DNA from: Sordaria brevicollis
Taxonomy: Eukaryota; Ascomycota; Sordariomycetes; Sordariales; Sordariaceae
Assembly (NCBI GenBank): GCA_033439795.1
Contig: JAUTDP010000008.1
Location: forward strand, 2,418,001 to 2,482,000
Length of the DNA: 64,000 bases
Direction: 5' to 3'
Positions 47,860-60,784 of the stretch are shown piece by piece. Made by a program: the position numbers and the translations under genes. The stretch's first letter is position 1, and each line of letters begins with the position of its first letter. A model generated the notes under the pieces. It was not told where the DNA came from. It ran no database searches and saw only the letters and a program-made list of their open reading frames with translations.

Positions 47860-49146
47860 GGTTTTTAGGGTCGATTGGTGATGATGTTGGACGATAGGCG
47901 CCAAAGAATCACCCCTGGCCCAGTCTTCGGCAGGATGCGCAGATTTTGGGAATTCTCGGTCAATGAGGAATATTCCGTTTTGAGCCTGGGTCGCATCATT
48001 CTTCGATGGTCAAGTCCAGCCTTGCTCTTACCTTCGTTAACTGTTAGCTCCTTCCTCGTTCATATCTCTAGGGGGAAACTGACCTCAGTCATTTTTCGGA
48101 AGGCGCGATGGGGATACCACACACCCACTTCTGCACGACGAGGTGAGGGTCACGTAGTAGTTGAAAGGTATATTGGTTGTTTGACACTCCCGCGGCCTAC
48201 AAAGTCATCGTTTGTGTGTTTCTGTAACAAGGTGACGGATGATATCTGTCATTACCCACGACTTCTACTTCCAACTCGAGCAACATATAATTTGGCCTAG
48301 AAACTATGATAGTCATTGAAGCAGAGTTAAACAAGTACGTCTGAAGTTTAAAGACTACACTACTAAAATCAAAAAGCCCGTGAAAATGTACCTATTTCTT
48401 TACCATAACCCGTCTTGTATCCCTTGACATGCCCTTTATCCTATACAACAAAGTTCCGCTCTGTTGTATCTAACAAATTACATTCCATGATATCTCTTGC
48501 TTGTCCTAGACTTTGTGAAAGCCGTTGCAACGCTGATCTTTCTGATGCCTCTTTTAGTAATCTTCTCGTGTCTGTCTGTCTTTCTGTCTGTTCTTTTCTC
48601 TGTTTTTTGTGCCTTTCTATAATTGCCATCGACTTCTTACCGCTGCATCAAACTAAAATATGTCGGAGACCGCTGGAGGACAGCCATCGTAAAGGACGAG
48701 TGGCGCCGAATCCCGCACCTCGTCAAGAAGAAGAATAGGGTAATGAACGAGTGAATATGAACAAGAAAAGAGTGTAAAATGGATGGAAGTACCTCAGCCA
48801 TCTTCGTCTGCGCTGCTCCCCGAACCAACAAAGTATTATCTCCGTCATGTCGTAAAAGAAACAGAACTTTAAACAGTCCAATCCCAATGTCGCTCGTGGT
48901 GTCTTTCTGTCTGGTGTCTTTCTTTCTGTCTATCATTTTGTTTCAACTCCGTCCGTGCAAGAACAAAAGAAGGTTGTGTATCAGTCTTTGATCTCCCAGT
49001 CATCCTAAGTCATTAACAACGGTCGACCCGCTAAACGAAGACGGCAGACTGCAGTATTGTAATCTGACAGGTCCCATAGTATCGCGGTGGTAAATATGTG
49101 GCCCCACTGTAGCCAGTTCACTCTCTCAGATCCGGTATGTAGGGTA
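47860..49146. other. Intergenic region between two minus-strand genes
   Basis: Holds the promoter of the coiled-coil gene and the 3' UTR of the PSP1-domain gene. No further gene was found. Confidence 0.5.
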
Positions 49147-51949
49147 TCAACGGGGGTTCTGGTTGAGGGAAAGGCCTTGGAAGGCCGTTGCCCAATCTGC
49201 CTGTGTCGCTTGTGCTGACCCCATCTGCTCATGTTGCCCAGGATTCGTCTGAGGTGTCGGGTATCGAGGTCGTGCAGAGTAGTCTACGGCAGGTGGGAAA
49301 CCGCCCGCTGCATAGGTATCGGAGTTCGGCATCATACCAGGCACACCGTACGACAGTCCTCCGAGACCGGGTCCGGGCCTCGAAGCGGCCCCAAACGGAG
49401 CATAAGAATTCCAAGGATAAGTTTGCAAAGAATAGCCAGATCCTGCCATCATTGCCCGATCAGGCGTAAAGGCGCCGGGGAACGCTCCCTGAACATTCCT
49501 CCCTGGCTGGCCAGCAGCAGTGTAGACGCCTTGCTGGTCTTGCTGCTGTGTGTTCTGGCGGCGTTCCGCTGCTGCAGAGGCGCGGCTGACACCGACAGCT
49601 CCAGGACCGATTCCGCTCGGCGCCTGTAAACCAAGAGTAGGGCTCGCGAATGAGGCGGGATTAATAGCCGACATCCAGATACGAGTCTTGTAAATCTTGA
49701 AGAGATCGGTAACCAACGAGTTGAAGTTGATGTATGAGTCGGCAAAGTAGTAGAAGGTCAGTTTTTTCCAGTCCCTACTCAAAGTCAGTAAGCGATGCAA
49801 AACCGCGAATTTTCACATAGTCGACTCACATCTGGAACTCCGCGTCCAATATCTCCATGTTCAAGCCATGCTCCTTGACCTTTTGCATGCACACTCGCTT
49901 GGCTTTGGCCTCATTTCCCTCCTTTTCTCTAAGCGCATGGATCTCGTGGGCTTGCGCCAGTCGCTTGATCAGTTTTGGTTTCAGTTCTCCGGAGTTGGGC
50001 TCCTGGATGTGGTGTTGACCGGCGGGCCCCATGCCGCCAACGGCACTTCCTTGTAGGTTCGAGGCCGCCATAAGGCCAGCACCAACACCTTCCTGGGCCA
50101 TTCCTGCGTTCTGAGAGTACATCATGAGCCACTTGTATTGCTCCTCGGCATAGTGCTCCTTGAGTTCCTTGGCGGTCTTCCAGTCCACATTGTCCTTAGC
50201 AACGGTGCCCAGGTCCGTGCCTCGGTCGGCTTCCACAATGACCAGGTCGCCAGGTTTGACGGTAAGCCCTGTGCCTTCCTGAATGTAAAAGACATCGGCT
50301 CTGGCACACTTGAAAAGAACAATGTACAGGGGCTGGTCATGTCGCGGCTGTGTTGCACCGTACATGTTGCGATGCGGTGAGTTGGGCCTGTTGGCGTACG
50401 CATTGGGAAGCATGGCGTAGGGAGACGTGAACTGATTGCCATAGGCCGACTGGGCAAGGGCATGCGATGGACCACCCGTGAAGTAGTTTTGGACTATGGA
50501 GAGGGTTAGTGTTTGGACAGAGCAATAAGAGACGAACTGGTTTGTCATACCTTGAACGGTGTTAGCCAGCGCCATAGCATCAGAATAACCGGGCGAAGCA
50601 TAGTCAGGAGCAGAGTCATGAGCACCAGTTTCGTGCGGCGCGATCCCTTCTCCGATAGAGGCAATGGAGTTTTGCCGAACTGGCACGTCAGCAAACGAAT
50701 GCCGTCTGCTCTGCGGAATATCACCCAGCCCTCCGAATCCAAGCGAGGTCTGCCAAAGGGCCCTTTTCAGGTTGACGTTGTCAACTTTCCTGTTATCCGC
50801 CATGTAAGGGGTACGATACGGGCCTACACCAAACTCGCTCATCCGCCTCGCCAGATTCCTCTTGCCCATGTCAGATCCATCGTTCGCCTCATCAAGTTCA
50901 TCAACAGCAAAGTCCGATTCTTCAGGAACAGCTTCGCGCAGATATGCGTTGCTCAACCCAAACACACTCGAGGTAGATGCCCGGGGTCTCAAGCGCGAGC
51001 TCTGATACTGGTTCTGTTGGCGCAGCATGGCATTCTCGCGCATCAGAGACTCAATAGCCTTTGCCGTGTCCGAGGGCGGCTGCTGGCTGGCCCCCTGAAG
51101 AGAACCGGTACTATCATCGTCATCGTCTTCATTTACTTTGCCTAGCATGGAACCGTCATTTGCCATCTCACTCAACATACTAGGCCGAGAAGGACGATGC
51201 TGCAAGCCCGGATGGCCTAGCGGGCGCGAACGACCACCCAGAACGGTGGAAGTAGGAATAGAAGGGAGAGACGTTTCCGGATCGAGCTGCCCAACAGAAT
51301 ACGACTGTGACCTATAAGTCTTGGGCGTAGGATGAAGAGGAATCGGGAACGGGATCTGAGGGTTTGGGACCGCATCCCTGGAGCCTGCCGACTGCTGAGC
51401 TAGTGCGTTATCAAAAAACGAGCCGCCCGAGCTGCCAGGTGGTGCGCCAGATGTCGGTGAAGGTAAAACCTCTGCTAGACGAGACGGCGGGTTGTTCCTC
51501 TCATTCGTCCAGATTCCTGCACCCCATGTGGTACTGAATGGACCAGCTCCAGCATGGGATCGACCGTGAACCGCAGAAGCAGCCGGATGGGTGCCCCAGG
51601 CACCTACCCCAGAGTCTACAGCTGGTGTGCTGGGATGGGAAGTTGTGGGAGACATGGAGGTGCTCGCAAAGGATTCTTTCCGCTGGCGGGGCGGTGGTGG
51701 CGGTTGAGAGGTGTCATTGAGCCACGAGGCCCGGCGGACAGGTTGTTTGGGAGCTTGTGTCAAGGCAGGCGGAGGCTCTTGACGAAGCGGGTCAACTTCA
51801 TCGTCCGAACTCGCTAGGGCCTCAGAGTCAGGAGTCGAACCCCGATTCAGCTTGTCAAGCAGGATCGCCTGGGTACTCGGCATACCGGCGGCGAAATTGC
51901 CTTGTCCTGCCTTTCCCGGCAAGGCAGGCTTACCTGTGCTAGAACTCAT
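49147..51949 (-). CDS. PSP1 C-terminal-domain protein
   Basis: Three exons, 51949-50551, 50493-49830 and 49774-49147, give 896 residues. The first intron (57 bp) is a multiple of three without a stop, so reading through it also keeps the frame. The first ~460 residues are disordered (Ser/Pro-rich, acidic patch DDDDD, several RRxS sites). At about 520-725 lies the PSP1 C-terminal domain: IVLFKCARADVFYIQEG, then KPGDLVIVEADRGTDLG, RLAQAHEIHALREKEGNEAK and LTFYYFADSYINFNSLVTDL, ending in KTRIWM. The tail is Gly/Pro/Gln-rich. The domain takes its name from yeast Psp1, a suppressor of DNA polymerase alpha mutants. Related domain proteins in trypanosomatids bind RNA or have signalling roles. The molecular function here is not known. 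Confidence 0.88.
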
Positions 51950-53340
51950 GTTATTTGCGAGGCCAAGTCAAGCCTGTCACTCTTGCTATACAGCGGGTGT
52001 GCTCGTTCGAAAAGCCAGCCGCTCTTTGACCAGGTGTGTTTGTACACCCCACTTGCTACCTGGTAAGCAACAGACTCGCGGGTGTTGATGTGATGCCCTG
52101 AAGAGCTCGAGAGGGATTAGTGCAGGGAACCGAACGTCGACCGGTCTATAAAAGATGGCGCGAAAACTACAGTACAGTTCTGAGAACACGATGTTAGCTT
52201 ACTCGCCAAGACGCACTCTCTCGGTCACAGGTCAAAAAGTAAAGAACGCTTTCAACGGTTTCCACTTGGTCGTCAAAGCCCAACAGAATAATTGGGACTG
52301 GAGAAGAAAGAGACGGATACAGGGATATGTTGGGAAGTTTATGACGATTTAGGGAGACATACGTCGGTTGTTGACGCCCGCACGATGATGATGAAACCAG
52401 GAATAAAATCCTAAGACTTGTCTGAGCTATATCGAGAAACCTGTCATAAAAGATGTCTGGCTCCCGAAAAGCCCTAACGTCTGACGGATGATTTGGCGAG
52501 TGTCCACACAATGAGTGTGAGAGCGGCCAATGCTTGCTGTAGCGGGCACCGACTTGTGCCTCACGCGGATTGAAGAGACCGCAGAGGACCCAATGACGGA
52601 GCGGGTAGATGTGCTGTGGCGCGGTGATCGGACCGAAGAACTTGAGAAGTCACAACCGACCGGAGCCACAGAGGGTGACTGGATCGGATAGGTTGGAACT
52701 GGCGACGGACTGATGGCAGGGCGGAAGCTCGGGAGCACCAGGACTCGACGATTGTTGAAGATGCGAGATGGTTGTGGTTCGTGGTAAAACCGACTAGGTA
52801 ACGGAGTTCTAATTGTTATGAGCCCGCATTGAAACTCGGCAGGCAGGAGTTAGGACGCCGTCGGAAGTGCGAGGGAGGTGCGGCGGCAGGCGACCAAAGT
52901 TGAAGCGGCGCAGGTTGCGCAACAGAACTGCGAGCCGGGTCTCGGGACCAAAATAACGGGACGGGCGCGTGGACGATCAGCTGATGCGCGCAGTCAACGG
53001 CGGGTAGCGGTCTTCAACACTAACAGGCCCGAGAGAAAAGGGCGAGTGATGTATGTTGCGCGCGCGTCGCCCGTGGTCGATCAGTTACGGGGTGGGAAAG
53101 GGTTGAGACGGAGAGATGAACGGAAAGGAAAAGAGAACTGGAGGGAGGGTGAAGAAGAAGTCGAAGGGAGCTGCTGCTGCAGGCTGGAGCTGGAGCTGGT
53201 GGGACTAAAAGAGACAAAACTGTCGAAGCGCGAATCGATCCAAGTGGTCACTGGACGCTCCAAGAGTAGCCTAGAGGTAGAATGGGTGCTGGGATGGTAC
53301 TATGCAGTGTAGTGTATGTAATAGCACGTAACGGGTAAGG
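51950..53340 (-). promoter_or_regulatory. Upstream region and CT-rich leader of the PSP1-domain gene
   Basis: On the gene strand this is pyrimidine-rich, especially 53090-53220 and near 52870, as in long fungal leaders. Plus-strand frames here are the GA-rich complement and not genes. Confidence 0.4.
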
Positions 53341-56300
53341 AATGGTACGGAGGACCATCCAGGTGTGGGTTGAGCATTCGAAGGGTGAGCGGGGAAGGCT
53401 GGAGACATGCTGCTTGCTACTGGCTAGATCCTGGACCAGGCTAGCCGAACCCAGCTTGGTGTGGTCAATACATGGGCCCCCGTGGCAAGGACAAATCAGC
53501 GCTTCCGCTCCCTATACCGAAAGACCAATCACAACACCATCTGCCGGATTCTGGGGACCAGGGAATTATGGAGGAGGTCCCGCACCGTCCCCTTTTTGTT
53601 CCCCCCTGGCATGCATGAATTCAAGTGTGGAGTCGACATTGTCCGCGTCGTCAACGTTCGAGTGTTCGGATTTTAGGAAGGTCAAAGTTACCGCAAATAC
53701 GACGGACACAAAGAGGCGGAAGTGCCTCGATAGTGAGCCCAGCTACTGTTCCAACACATAATATAAAGACTGATGAGCAGGGGAGGAAAGATGCTTTAAC
53801 TTGCGAAGGACAAGGAATGACAATGGGAGCAACCGATGAGAAATAGCTCCACGATGGATATGAGGAGAGAGTCACAATGCTCTAGCGTGGTCTCGCCGGT
53901 CAACTCTTGGGTTCATGTCCATCCTATTCTGGCGGGCTTTAGAAGTGGACGGTCACAATCCCGCAAGCCTGCCCCTGGCCACACATTCCCGGACTTGGAC
54001 GCGACATGAACACCGGTAAATTTTCATGGAGGGTCACGCAAAGCGGCCGATAGGAGTGGGGATGTATACTCATCCTCACGATACCGGCCATGCTCTCTTT
54101 TGTCTTTCTTTGGTAGTTGTCGTCGCGCCAGAAAGACATTAAGGTGGAAAGGACTCGGAGTTCAAGTTGCTGCGAGACTGGGTTGTGCACAGTCCGTATC
54201 TGGCTGGTCCCGGGAGTCTTCCACTTTCACACCGAGTCCATGGCGCCTTCAAAAAAGGGCGGCTCGGGCCATCATCACTCCTCTTATTGTGCCCATATTC
54301 GAAGCCATTCAAGTTGACCATAATATGACCTATATACTCTCAGAGCACGACTTGGTTATCCATGTCTTTTCTCCATGTCTTGAACATCTCCCCCTTCCCC
54401 ATGTTCCTCAATTTGTCTTGCGGGGCCGCACTTGAGTACCAGCCCTGTGGGATGTGGAGACACATGTCAGTCGTCACTGACAGTCCGGGAACGTCCCGGC
54501 CGGGCACCGTTGGTGAGCACAGCGGGTCGATCTCTTTTTTTTTCTAATGATCCACCATTACCGATCTCGATTGCGTAGGCTAGGGTTTTCTGAATCATTT
54601 ACGGTAAAAACAGTTTTGGATACAGCAAATTGTGGAAGAGGTATTCGAGAAAATTGTTTCCCGTTCGCACTGAACTGCAAGAAGGGTTAAAACGGGAAAT
54701 TGGCATCAAGCAGTGAAAGCCGATTATCGTCACGGGGCCCACCAAGCAGCGGTGCTTCCTTCCCCGAACCTTGCACCGATAAACAAGAGACGGACAGCCT
54801 CTGCAAATGACCCCGGCCGAGTTACCAGTAATCCAGAGTTCAGTTACGGGAAAGGGATTGAAATTTCATGCACAATGTGATGTAACCTCATGGCGCTGCA
54901 TCTGCATCTTCATCCAGCAGTACTCTCCGGGGTACATAGTGCTCTCTGAATGGAGGAGCAGGTGATGTGTTCTTGCTCCCTTGACACAGCGTCCAGTTCT
55001 GCTCACCTCCCAGCACCATTTTCTCTCGACCTTTTTTTTTTTTTTTTTTTCTCATTATCGAATTCTTTGACGCCTTATTGCATACTGTTTCCCAACAGCT
55101 TCTCGGATTATCTATCCAGTCATCTTGCAAGTCAAAGATGCCCCAAAGGGGGTACCGACCGCTGAAGAAGACCCGTCCATTCCGAGGAACCATTCCCCCG
55201 GAACAAGCCCTTCCTCGATGTGTCGGCCTTCTATCCTCTCATTCCTCCATGTTGGATGAGACACACGGCACCTTGTCCTTGATATTGCTCGTGCGCCTTG
55301 CGGGGCAAACAGGGGAGCCATGGCCAGCGAGCTTGTCTGCACCACAACTCGAAGTGCCTTGTATCTTGAAGTACCGCAGCTTCTTTTCTTTCCTCATAGG
55401 TACACTTGTCGTCATTTATGGGTCATTTCTCGACTCATCGACGGGATGAGGAACGGCTTCCAAAGCCTTGAACGGGCGACCTGCCAACCCCGCCCGGTCA
55501 GCATTAAGTAGGCTATCCGCTAACTCACGTGCCCACCATGGGAATCAGAACCTGACATCCAGAGGCTCTTGTTTCTTTTAAAGGCGAGTTGCCTCTGAAT
55601 ACCGGTACAGGTTTTCAGGCTAAAGGCTAACATACAACAGAGAGACTCCACACAATTGGAATCCACTTGGTACAGCTCCGAGTTTCTGAAGAATTATTGG
55701 TTTACAAGGACATTTAGATACCGTGTCATCGAACAACAGAAGAGCAACAAAACCCCCAAGAGGTTCAGTTTACGACACAACTACGGACCAAGTAAAAGTT
55801 CAACTTTTAGGCGTCGAATAATGGAACGTCTAATAGAGGTACTTCCAACTCCTCAAGTGTACCGGTACGTTTCCTACTTCCCGTCAAAGACATCTCCCCC
55901 AGGACCCATGCAGCACCGGCCCCCGCCTCATCGATGTGATGGGCACCTCAAGCAACATGTCCCGCTGAGCCCGTCCTGTTCAATGTTACCCCGCGGGCTA
56001 GCCCCGCAAAAGAACGGACAGGCGAGCATCAAGTGCCCCCCTGAATGTTGGGGGAAAGGTCATAGCGCAGCATCTAACGGCTACGACAAGGGGCGGTCCG
56101 GCATCCCCAACCCCGGATTGTCAGGGGAGTTGGAGAGTGAGGAGATGCTCTCCAAGACCCCTCTGTCTTGGTTTCCTCATCGTATTTCTCATATCTCTTG
56201 TCTATACTGCCATTTCACGGCTCTGACCCAGCTCAGTAGGCCTGCCTCACCCCGAAAATTGAACTCAATGACATCTGGGCCAAGTGGTACAGCTTTTACG

Positions 56301-58295
56301 GCACAATCCAGTGGTCCGAACTGCTCTATATGCGAGTCAAAGTCCGGCGTCATGCAGTAATGGGTTCTATATGAGCAACAAGGCAACTAGGAAGGCATAG
56401 GAGGTCATTCGCATTTCCGATTACCGCACTATAATTCTTGGCATCTTCATTTCTAACAGCGGAGGCAGGGAGGCAATCCTGTTCAAGGACGGCTTTGATA
56501 TCATCAGTCTGTTTTTGCGTCCTTCGTCACGCCTCAAGTTCAAACAAGAACTTTGGCCACTTCCACACCAGAATCTTTGATTGCTGAAAGTGGAGGTGGC
56601 AGACTGGTATGTCTCCTCCCTTGGCAGATCGACGATCTCCCTCCAACCTACCCACCACGAACGGACACTGTTGGATACCTCTTACAACACTACACAGCAC
56701 AACCACACGACTATCATTTCATGAGAACGTCATGGGGTAGGATTCAGTCCCTACACACTAGCACGCTTAAACCCCTCCTGAGTCCTGTGTAAAGTTCTGT
56801 CACCGTGTATACGTTACTGCACCACATTTCGGAAATTTCCATTCAGAAACCTCGTTGAGAGGAGTTGATCTTGTTAGTGTGAGGAACTCCTTAGTGGCAC
56901 ACAGGACTATAGTAATGTGAGGAGACTTTACTATCTGAGCAGCAAGGCAACAAGCTATCTGCGGCAAGCCGTTGTGCAGAACACCAAGACATAACTCGTT
57001 GCAGACCGAAAGGCGTTCTGGCGTCTAGACATTGCACTACACACAACGTGAGCAACAAGGGTAAGGATACCACTCTCTCAGCACATGTTGAGGTAGGTGT
57101 ATGTACCCAGTATCACGGATAAGTGACTGAGTGGAACTTGTCGTGAAGAGACGTCAGCAAAAGCCGAGTGGCTACCTTCGAACGCCATTGCATACAAGGG
57201 ATTACAGTGAGACAAGCCATGGACGGCTCGTGTTACCTTCCCCAGACTTTACAACCCGTCTGTGGTAGGAATGGACCAAGAAAACCCCAGAGTCGAGACA
57301 ACAAGAGACTGTAAACACCGAGGAGTTGACATGCTGGCAAATGACTTTCAAGTCTAGAAGCGTCTGCTTCTGCAATTATACAACACCTGCGAGGGCTCCA
57401 GTCACCTCACATCACGATAGGCCAGTAACAATCTGTCCCGCGATATTTTGCGATGCTTCTATTCCTTCCTCGGACACCAAGCTGTAGAAGACTTCTCCCT
57501 ATATCCGCACATGATACATGAGTGCCTCAGTACACCACCAGCACATCGCTACATCTCGCCATCCCACCTAGCAGCCACCACCAGTACACACCACGCCCAC
57601 TCGATGACATGACACAAGGTGGTGGTGGTATTCCGCAACCAACCTGGTGTCGGTCGGCAACCATCGGCACCTGACCACCCCCTTTCGCCATCCTCGAAAT
57701 GACAGACATCCTGCATTCACCGGTCAACAAGCTCGACAAGCCGGTCGCGATCGATTGCACCTTTGCGCCCAGATCCAGAGAGAGAGGTGAGGTTGAGGTA
57801 GTGAGCTTGCCCCGCCATGCAAGTCTGCAATACCCCGGACTTCCATGGAATGGGTGCTTTGTGCAACCCTGAGTGCGGGACCCTTACCCGCAGCGAGGGC
57901 ATGGGAATTGCTTATCGCAATGCATAGGTATAACAGAATTTCAAAAGCCAAGGTGTGAGTGGTTGGAAGCCAGGCAAGGCGGAGGGCGGAAGCAGCAGCC
58001 AAAGGGGTCATCATGGAAAGCCAAGATAAAAAAAACTCAAGGAGCTACAAAAACAAACAAGCAAGTAAGGGCTCCACGAACCCATTTCCTCGAGTGGGCA
58101 TTAAGGCGTATCCTAGGTAGCTTTTCCAGGGTGGTTGAGCCATGTATGTTCTTTATCCAATTATGCTGATGGGGAAACTATGTTGCAGGAATACGGTACG
58201 GTACGGGTATGGATGGTATAGTAGGGAGTTTCGTTTCAATATAATTCCTCAACCTGAGCGAGAGAGTGGGTGAGACCCCCCAGAGAAGAAATGAA
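53341..58295. other. Large gene-free interval
   Basis: Five kilobases of mostly normal composition with no recognisable protein, tRNA or rRNA gene. The longest frame (55656-56360, plus) has no domain, a biased composition and no splice context. A T run of about 20 occurs at 55031-55050. The sequence is not AT-rich enough to be RIP debris. It may hold a non-coding RNA or a young gene, which I cannot demonstrate. Confidence 0.45.
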
Positions 58296-59349
58296 TTAGC
58301 CAGGGACGGAATCCAAAGAGTCCTTCCCTACGGTGGTGGGGGGAACTTCGCCCTTTTGCTTCCTCAACTTCTCCTCGAACTTTTGGAACTCCTGCAACGC
58401 GATGTCTTCTTCGGGGTCAAGTACCTGTTCGACTCCTTGGACTTCTTCAATCTGTTTTGAGCAAAACATGTCAGTAAAGTGTTCCTTGAGGTTATGAGTA
58501 GGTAAGAAAGGACAGAGGAGAACTTACGTAGTGCATCAACATGCCCTCAATACCGTTCTTGAGCGTCACCGTGCTCGAATCGCACGTCCGGCACGCTCCG
58601 CGCAGCTTGAGCTTGACGATGCCGTCCTCTCCAAATCCGCGGAACTCGATATCGCCGCCGTCCTCCTGGATGGCCGGGCGGATCCTCGTCTCGAGGAGCT
58701 CCTTGATCATGCCCACCACCTCACTATCGTTCTCGTCGTACGCCAAGCTGTCCTTCTCGTCCGCCTCCTGTTGGGCGGACTGCTCGCCTTCCTTGCGCTC
58801 CACCACGTTGACGATCGGTTGGCCGGAAGTAATGGTCTCGGTGATGAGCGCGAACACCTCCGGGCGGATGTGCGCCCAGTTGGCGTCGGCCGACTTGGTC
58901 ACGGTGATGAAGTCGCTGCCGTAGAAGACGGAGGTGACGCCGTCGATGTTCATGAGCTGCGCGGCAAGCGGGGAAGGGTACGGAGGCGCAATGGTGCTGC
59001 GCGCGTTCATGTACTCGATGAAGGGCGTCTTGATCGATTCCGGGATCACCTTGGTGTTGGGCAGGAACTTGAGCGAGTCCGGGTTGGGCGTGCCTTCGGT
59101 TTGGATGAAGATGGTGCGGCGCTGCTGGGGAGCAACCGTCGGCCTAAAAGTCGCCCATTGTTGCTGCTGGTTGTGAAGACGGGGGCGAGGAGCGGCCGAA
59201 CGGGCAGCAGTATGCGCTTGTCTGCTGCTGCTGGCGGAAGCAACTTGACGCAGACGCGGGATTGTGCTTGTCGCGGCGGCGGATCGCACGGTCGACTTGG
59301 AAACGAGAGGCACAAGGCCTTGTCGTAGTAATAATCTGTTTGAGGGCAT
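58296..59349 (-). CDS. nfu1: Mitochondrial iron-sulfur carrier Nfu1
   Basis: Two exons, 59349-58528 and 58451-58296, give 325 residues. Nfu1 receives Fe-S clusters and passes [4Fe-4S] to targets such as lipoate synthase and aconitase in the mitochondrial matrix. Residues 1-80 are Arg/Ser/Ala/Gln-rich without acids, like a presequence. The Nfu N domain follows at about 80-170 (FIQTEGTPNPDSLKFLP), then an acidic linker and the NifU-like C domain (RIRPAIQEDGGDIEFRGF...LKLRGACRTCDSS) with the cluster-binding C-x2-C at 253 and 256. The second exon adds the end of this domain (IEEVQGVEQV) and a charged helix. The start is the ATG at 59349; a longer frame upstream runs through an 8-bp tandem repeat and is not credible. 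Confidence 0.93.
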
Positions 59350-59472
59350 TGTGGTGTTTTGTGTCAGATTGCCGTCGAGAAACAGGAAATCGACGACCGA
59401 GCGACGGGGGAAATAAAAGACGGAAAGATGGGAAAGAAAACGAATGACGCCGAAACTGAGAGTGATTCCCGT

Positions 59473-59512
59473 CCCACATTCCCACATTCCCACATTCCCA
59501 CATTCCCACATT
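59473..59512 (+). repeat. Five tandem copies of CCCACATT
   Basis: A 40-bp microsatellite in the Nfu1 upstream region, about 40 bp from the MITE. The units are identical. Confidence 0.92.
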
Positions 59513-59553
59513 CCCACCCACCCGGTATTCCGAAATGTTGCCGCCGTGCCGGA

Positions 59554-59593
59554 CGAGTCGGTTAAATCTACTGTACTGCCTGCTTAAATCTAC
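59554..59593 (+). repeat. Left terminal inverted repeat of the MITE
   Basis: 40 bp, inverted at 59912-59951 with three mismatches. The target duplication lies directly to its left. Confidence 0.88.
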
Positions 59594-59911
59594 GGAGTAC
59601 ATGCTCAGTCTCATTGCCTAAGTTTCGCAACGACCACGCGAGACGATATTTCAAAAATGAGGAGGAAAAGAAAAGAAACGTTATAGATGCAAACTCTGGG
59701 CCGAAATCCCAATTTGAGATTGAATTTGTAAGAGGTTGAGAAGCCCTAGAGTGAAGCTGTCGCAACGGATCTTTTCGTGTCTCGTTTTCTTGGAGCTGAA
59801 CAGCAATTAGAGCTCCAGTACCTCGAACGGCTCGAACAAGCAGTCCGAGTCCCTGGCATAGCGAGGGCCCGTGCCACTTGGTGTTTTCGCAGCGATTTCC
59901 ATGTGGGTACA

Positions 59912-59951
59912 GTAGATTTAAGCAGACAGTACAGTAGATTTAAGCGGCTCG
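59912..59951 (-). repeat. Right terminal inverted repeat of the MITE
   Basis: Inverted partner of 59554-59593, followed by the second GTGCCGGA. Confidence 0.88.
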
Positions 59952-59959
59952 GTGCCGGA

Positions 59960-60784
59960 GCATGGAATTGTCAGCGGCCGCTAAACGCTAACGCGATTAG
60001 CGCCGATATGCGTCCACTGCCGTGCCAGTTCTAGGGGCCCAGAGGGGCCAGAGGGCCCAGTGTTATGCATGGGAGGGGCGATCCATCGTTTTGCGTCATA
60101 ACTTTGGCGAAATTGACTGGGGGGTTTTAACAATTTTTAACGGGGTGGTTTGTCAGCCTCCAATTGATAGGACTGGAGTTCCAGGTTTGCGATGGAAACT
60201 TGTGAATTGGTCCAGGTCTTCCAAACCTTCAGGGTGAGGACCCTTTGTGCAATTTATTCCACATGGTAGTTTTGAACAAAAGCCCATCAAATCTTGTTGT
60301 ACCGCACGGATAACGGATTTCTTTTCCTTGGGAGGAAGGGGCACTGAGTTCCAATCATATTCGGCGACTTACATCCTTCCCGTCTTCCACGTCTCTCTGT
60401 CGCCCTAGAGGTAGGTATCATTACGGCACTGCCCTGGTCTCTTGGCAAGAACTGCGGATGCCGGATCGCGACTTTTGGCGATATACGTTTTCCATTCAGA
60501 AAATTTCGACTTTTGTACATGGAAGCTGAGACCGATCACTCAGCGATATATCAGCCACGGACATTACCAAAACATTCACTGAAGTAGATCCGATCTGCTT
60601 TTCTTATCGCCTTCACATAACGACATAGATTTGCTGCAGTCGATCAGGATATCGCCGATTTTTCATACGGTCACTACTCACATTTTTGCGCGCCACAATC
60701 ATCACTACTCACATCGACATATCGTCACGCCTCAATCCATTGGGAGAACAAACTTGGCGCTTTTAAGAACTCAATTGGATTACA
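59960..60784. promoter_or_regulatory. Upstream region of the HIT-finger gene
   Basis: Non-coding interval between the MITE and the ATG at 60785. The 120 bp before the start are rich in CACTACTCACAT and ATCG words. No defined element is recognised. Confidence 0.35.

Larger units (their letters stand above)
59554..59951. mobile_element. hAT-like MITE
   Basis: 398 bp with 40-bp terminal inverted repeats (37 of 40 matching) beginning CGAGTCGGTTAAATC on the left and CGAGCCGCTTAAATC on the right (inverted). It is flanked by a perfect 8-bp duplication GTGCCGGA (59546-59553 and 59952-59959). The 8-bp duplication points to the hAT superfamily. Each terminal repeat contains TTAAATCTAC twice. There is no transposase frame, so it is a non-autonomous miniature element. 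It lies between the divergent Nfu1 and HIT-finger genes, possibly within the Nfu1 promoter. Confidence 0.88.

Noticed and set aside
55656..56360. A 234-residue open frame
   Set aside because: No domain, no homologous-looking block, biased composition and no splice or promoter context; it is likely chance in GC-rich intergenic DNA.
58531..59328. 265-residue plus-strand frame opposite Nfu1
   Set aside because: It is the antisense shadow of Nfu1; the minus strand has clear Nfu domains and correct splice sites.
59350..59614. N-terminal extension of Nfu1 through GMWECGNV-type repeats
   Set aside because: The extra residues come from the CCCACATT microsatellite; the ATG at 59349 gives a normal mitochondrial presequence.
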